The translations under genes were made by a program, and so were the position numbers. The notes under the pieces were generated by a model that did no database searches, had not been told where the DNA came from, and saw nothing but the letters and a program-made list of their open reading frames with translations. Of a stretch of DNA of 56,737 bases, positions 53,574 through 56,737 are shown in pieces. The DNA is from Chlorokybus atmophyticus (taxonomy: Eukaryota > Streptophyta > Chlorokybophyceae > Chlorokybales > Chlorokybaceae): positions 1,308-58,044 of the forward strand of contig RHPI01001855.1 of NCBI GenBank assembly GCA_009103225.1. The letters run 5' to 3'. How positions within the stretch are numbered: the stretch's first letter is position 1; each line of letters starts with the position of its first letter.

Positions 53574-54376
53574 CAGACACATACACGGCGTGCCAGACTC
53601 ATACCGCATACATGCGCCAACGACAGCCACCAATAAGGATGCAACCAGTATGTCACTTACCCTAAGCAATGCATACCCCAGCACCAATGCATGCCTCAAT
53701 CCTAACCAGCAACGCCTGCTTACTGGACGTTGTCCACGCCCTGCAACCAGACAGCCGCCTTAATAGGCGTGACGCAATTAGCGTGACGAGATGGATGTGA
53801 CATGGTGAAAACCCTCGTCCATAACACATTGATGCCCTTGACGCCTATTGTTACGCTTTGAAACGCCAAGCGCATAGGATAACGCAGGAAATAGGATGCT
53901 CTCAGGGGGTAGACGGGGGGACAGGACGAAGCGCTGCTGCGCGCACTGAATCGACACATTGCAGCTGTTGTGTTGCCGCGTTTCGCTTTCTGGGGCCGCG
54001 GGGCAGGCGGCTTGTCTGCTGTGACGCTGGTCGGACGGCGTCGTGACATGCTGTCAGAGCGGGCCAAGAACGGCACGATGCAAAGGACTTCATACCGGTA
54101 GCACTGAGACTACCATATGGTTGACCATACGATTTTCAGCGATGCCGGTACTGTGGCTTATGTCATTTGTATTAACAGTTTTCATATTTCATGTTGTATT
54201 GCTATCCTTTGCTGACTACTCATTACAGTGGGACACGGGCCGCTGCCCCTGCCCTGAGAGTGGCCCATAGCACGCTGCATGGGCCGCGGCAGGCGTCCCG
54301 GTACTGGTAGTCCCATTTCATAACGCGAGCTGAACCGTTCCAGACAGGCAGTGCAAGGAGAAACCGAGCCAGTGTG
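53574..54376. other. Intergenic region upstream of the protease gene
   Basis: No gene recognised. Short GC-rich stretches lie at 53900-54060. It should contain the promoter and leader for the gene starting at 54377. No TATA box was assigned. Confidence 0.5.
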
Positions 54377-56737
54377 ATGGCGGCGAAGGCTCTGCTGCCC
54401 CTGCTGTCGGTGGCCTTGCTGGTAGCAGCCGTCTGGGCGGCCTCAGCGGCACCTTCCTCCCTTGAAGGCCGCACCGAAGCCCTCCGTCACGCAACTGAGG
54501 CTCAGGTAACGCACTGCAGCGCTGGCTGGCTTGGTTGGTGGCACTGTCGCATGGGGAGCAAAGTCGCCTTTACGAGCGTCCAGCATGCCATAGCTACACA
54601 TGCTGCTGCTGCAGGACAGCAGCAGCAGCATGCATCATACAATTGCAGGCTCCAGACCCTCAATTGCTTATTTCGCTGTCCCTGACAGGCCGACCTGGAG
54701 GCAGCTTTTGTCACCTGGTGCGTGAAGTACGGCAAATCGTATGCCAGCGTTGAGGTATGCGACTTCGTGTAGCATTGCTACGGTGGTGCACACCAATCTG
54801 CACTGCTTCTGCCGTTGGGTGATGTGCTGCTGACTGTGTGTGTCATGGTCATGACAGGAGCACGAAGCAGCATTTACCAGATGGAAGGCGACGGTGGAGC
54901 GCGTGATGAAGCACAACCAGGACGAGAATGCCTCGTATTGGGTGAGCAAATGAGATTTGTTTTGCTACGGCAGCTGCTGTTACTTGCTGCTGCGTGGTAG
55001 CGCTATCGCACCTGTCTATGTGTCCAGTCTGGTTCTGTTTCTGCCTGTAGCTGTGCAGTCTTGTTGTTGTGCTTGTTGTGCTGCATCCGCCACTGAATGC
55101 CGGATGGCTACAACCAGATGGCAGTGAATGCCCGCGCGGACATGGATGCTTCCTTCCTCCCAAGCCTTCAGAAACATCACGAGGGAGCCCATGCAATCAA
55201 CACCAATGCTACCCTTGTGGCCAAGGATGAGGTGCAACATGCTTCTGCAAACTCGTGGATTGCGCAGCAAAGTATGGGCCTCCACTTAACAGTGTTTCTT
55301 CGGGCAGGCTATCTATATGGCCAACTTGCCCGCCGATTACTATGGGATATGCCCTACCCCTGACGCAATGGACTGGCGTCAATATGGCGCCGTTACTGCC
55401 ATCAAGGACCAGGGGGAGGCACGTGTTCTTGCATAACATGCATAAATGTTGACGCATCTGTCGGTACACGGCGGTGGGTCATAAACTTTGTGTCTTCTGG
55501 GATGTGCTGCTTGCCTCAATATGTAATCTTCTTCAGTGTGGAAGCTGCTGGGCGTTCGCAGCGACGGGAGCAGTCGAAGCCATCAACTTTATCACTACAG
55601 GGGAGCTCGTGTCTTTGAGCGAACAGCAGCTGGTGGACTGCGACAGTCTTTACTCTACAGATGGTTGCAATGGCGGGTCAACTCCTGGTGCTTACGAATG
55701 GATGGTTGACAATGGCGGCTTAGCTGGAGAGGACAGCTACCAGTACACGGCGCAGAAAGGTACGAATCTCTTCCCCTCCATTAGTTGTGCACGGTATCGA
55801 CCAAGTCACTTCATTGCGTGAGTTACTACAGACTGTCTTGACATCAATTGTTTATTGTGACAGGTGCTTGTCAGCCTCGCTCGGAGTTGGTAAAGATATC
55901 AACATTTTCGTTCTATGAGAATTATCACACGCCCCAGATTTTTCCAGATCACTTCTTGCTACAGGTCTGCCACCATTCTACTTTCGCTGGAATAAGTAGG
56001 CCTAGTGCTGTCTGGCTGGATGGTGATAGCACCATCAGAGTCGGTGCTTGGGCTCTGTCACTAACTGCATGTGGTGTGCAGTTTGTGTGCAAGCAACCGA
56101 TATCTGTCGGACTGAGAGTGACGGACAGCTTCCATTCCTATCAAGGCGGCGTGTACACCGGTGATGACGATTGTCAGACGGGCGACATCAACCATGCTGT
56201 TCTGATCGTTGGCTTCGGGACCGATGAGTACACAGGCTTATCTTACTGGCTTATAAAGAATCAGTGGGGCACTTGGTGGGGAGAGGACGGTTATATGCGC
56301 ATATGGCGCTACAATAGCGTCTGCCAGATCAATGCACAAATCTCCTGGCCTGAACAGCCAGGTTGGAGTCAACTCATGCCTCCGCCTTCACCTCCTCCTC
56401 CATCTCCGCCCCCACCACCTCCTTCTCCATCCCCGCCCCCACCACCTCCTTCACCATCGCCTCCACCACCACCTCCTTCTCCATCTCCACCCCCACCTCC
56501 ACCACCGCCTCCACCCCCACCTCCGCCCTCGCCTTCACCCCCACCTCCTCCGCCTCCGTCTCCACCGCCTCCTCCCCCTCCTCACCTTAGGCCGCCACGC
56601 CCCCACCATAAGCCTCCTCCGGTTCACAACAGGCCTCCTCCGCTTCATCACAGACCCCCTCCCCCTCACGACAAGCCTCCTCCGCTTCATCACAGACCCC
56701 CTCCCCCTCACCACAAGCCTCCTCCGCTTCATCACAG
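54377..56737 (+). CDS. Papain-family (C1A) cysteine protease with proline-rich C-terminal extension, partial
   Basis: Exons 54377-54505, 54689-54754, 54858-54941, about 55118-55231, 55308-55418, 55537-55759, 55864-55964 and 56082-end. A signal peptide ([20 protein letters not shown]) precedes an I29-type inhibitory propeptide ([38 protein letters not shown]). The mature enzyme starts near [17 protein letters not shown]. The catalytic Cys is in CGSCWAF, with the family motif GCNGG in [10 protein letters not shown]. The catalytic His is in [11 protein letters not shown] and the catalytic Asn in [14 protein letters not shown] (Gln where Ser is common). After the catalytic domain comes a (S)PPPP-rich tail, then PPxHHxPP repeats, still open at the window edge. 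The intron before CGSCWAF seems to use a GC donor (GAG|GCACGT, 55419). Likely a vacuolar or secreted protease. Pro-rich tails of this kind are familiar from green-algal wall and vacuolar proteins. Confidence 0.9.
56380..56737 (+). repeat. Proline-codon repeat (SPPPP, then His/Pro units)
   Basis: CCx-rich coding repeat. The first 200 bp encode Ser-Pro runs. From about 56585 a roughly 30-36-bp unit encoding [12 protein letters not shown]-like segments repeats and reaches the window end, so its copy number is unknown. Confidence 0.85.

Noticed and set aside
56374-56735. Minus-strand Val/Glu- and Arg-rich frames at the right edge
   Set aside because: Antisense shadows of the proline-codon repeat of the protease gene.

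Overview
The window is nuclear DNA of a eukaryote, most probably a green alga or an early-branching streptophyte. The evidence is intron-rich genes with GT-AG and a few GC-AG introns, a papain-type protease carrying an algal-style Ser-Pro/Pro-rich tail, a chromodomain Ty3/gypsy pol, a plant-type hAT (BED plus DUF659) transposase, and retroelement primer sites resembling the plant initiator-tRNA-Met site. No rRNA, tRNA gene or CRISPR array was seen. Single N bases at 560, 36577 and 37087 look like assembly gap marks.

Layout. 1-3282: AT-rich DNA with an interstitial TTAGGG-type telomere tract (508-559) and no confident gene. 3283-13249: two convergent paralogous genes (13 and 14 exons, 901 and 899 aa) for a secreted PQQ-sugar-dehydrogenase-like beta-propeller, a PKD domain, a bacterial-type beta-sandwich region and a malectin domain. 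14502-24602: a 10.1-kb terminal-inverted-repeat element with a candidate 4-bp target duplication. It encodes, on the minus strand, a Tudor-like plus cytosine-5 DNA methyltransferase protein and a large FEN1/XPG-like nuclease with a CXC zinc domain, preceded by exons for a coiled-coil region. This is the best candidate for an undescribed system. 24608-36761: a decayed Ty3/gypsy element (minus strand) with 0.8-kb LTRs and a spliced accessory ORF. Its right LTR is interrupted by a dead hAT element (33606-36747, 8-bp duplication). 36778-40690: a 3.9-kb element with 79-bp LTRs (5-bp duplication) whose inside is an antisense, permuted piece of a chromovirus (integrase-chromodomain-PPT-LTR-PBS-gag). 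42505-43089: a TRIM element (5-bp duplication). 45152-53573: two nearly identical copies, plus a stub, of a 4152-bp tandem repeat with a minisatellite and a weak tyrosine-recombinase-like fragment. 54377-56737: the cysteine protease gene, running off the window.

The host genes are secreted proteins: two paralogous carbohydrate-related enzymes and a protease. Most of the rest is nested mobile DNA. Scattered through it are at least six almost perfect inverted duplications with short loops. Two lie in one LTR and are absent from its sister, and one breaks the gypsy pol frame. They point to a recurrent fold-back mutation process, or to an assembly or amplification artefact. All family assignments come from reading motifs; no database search was run.
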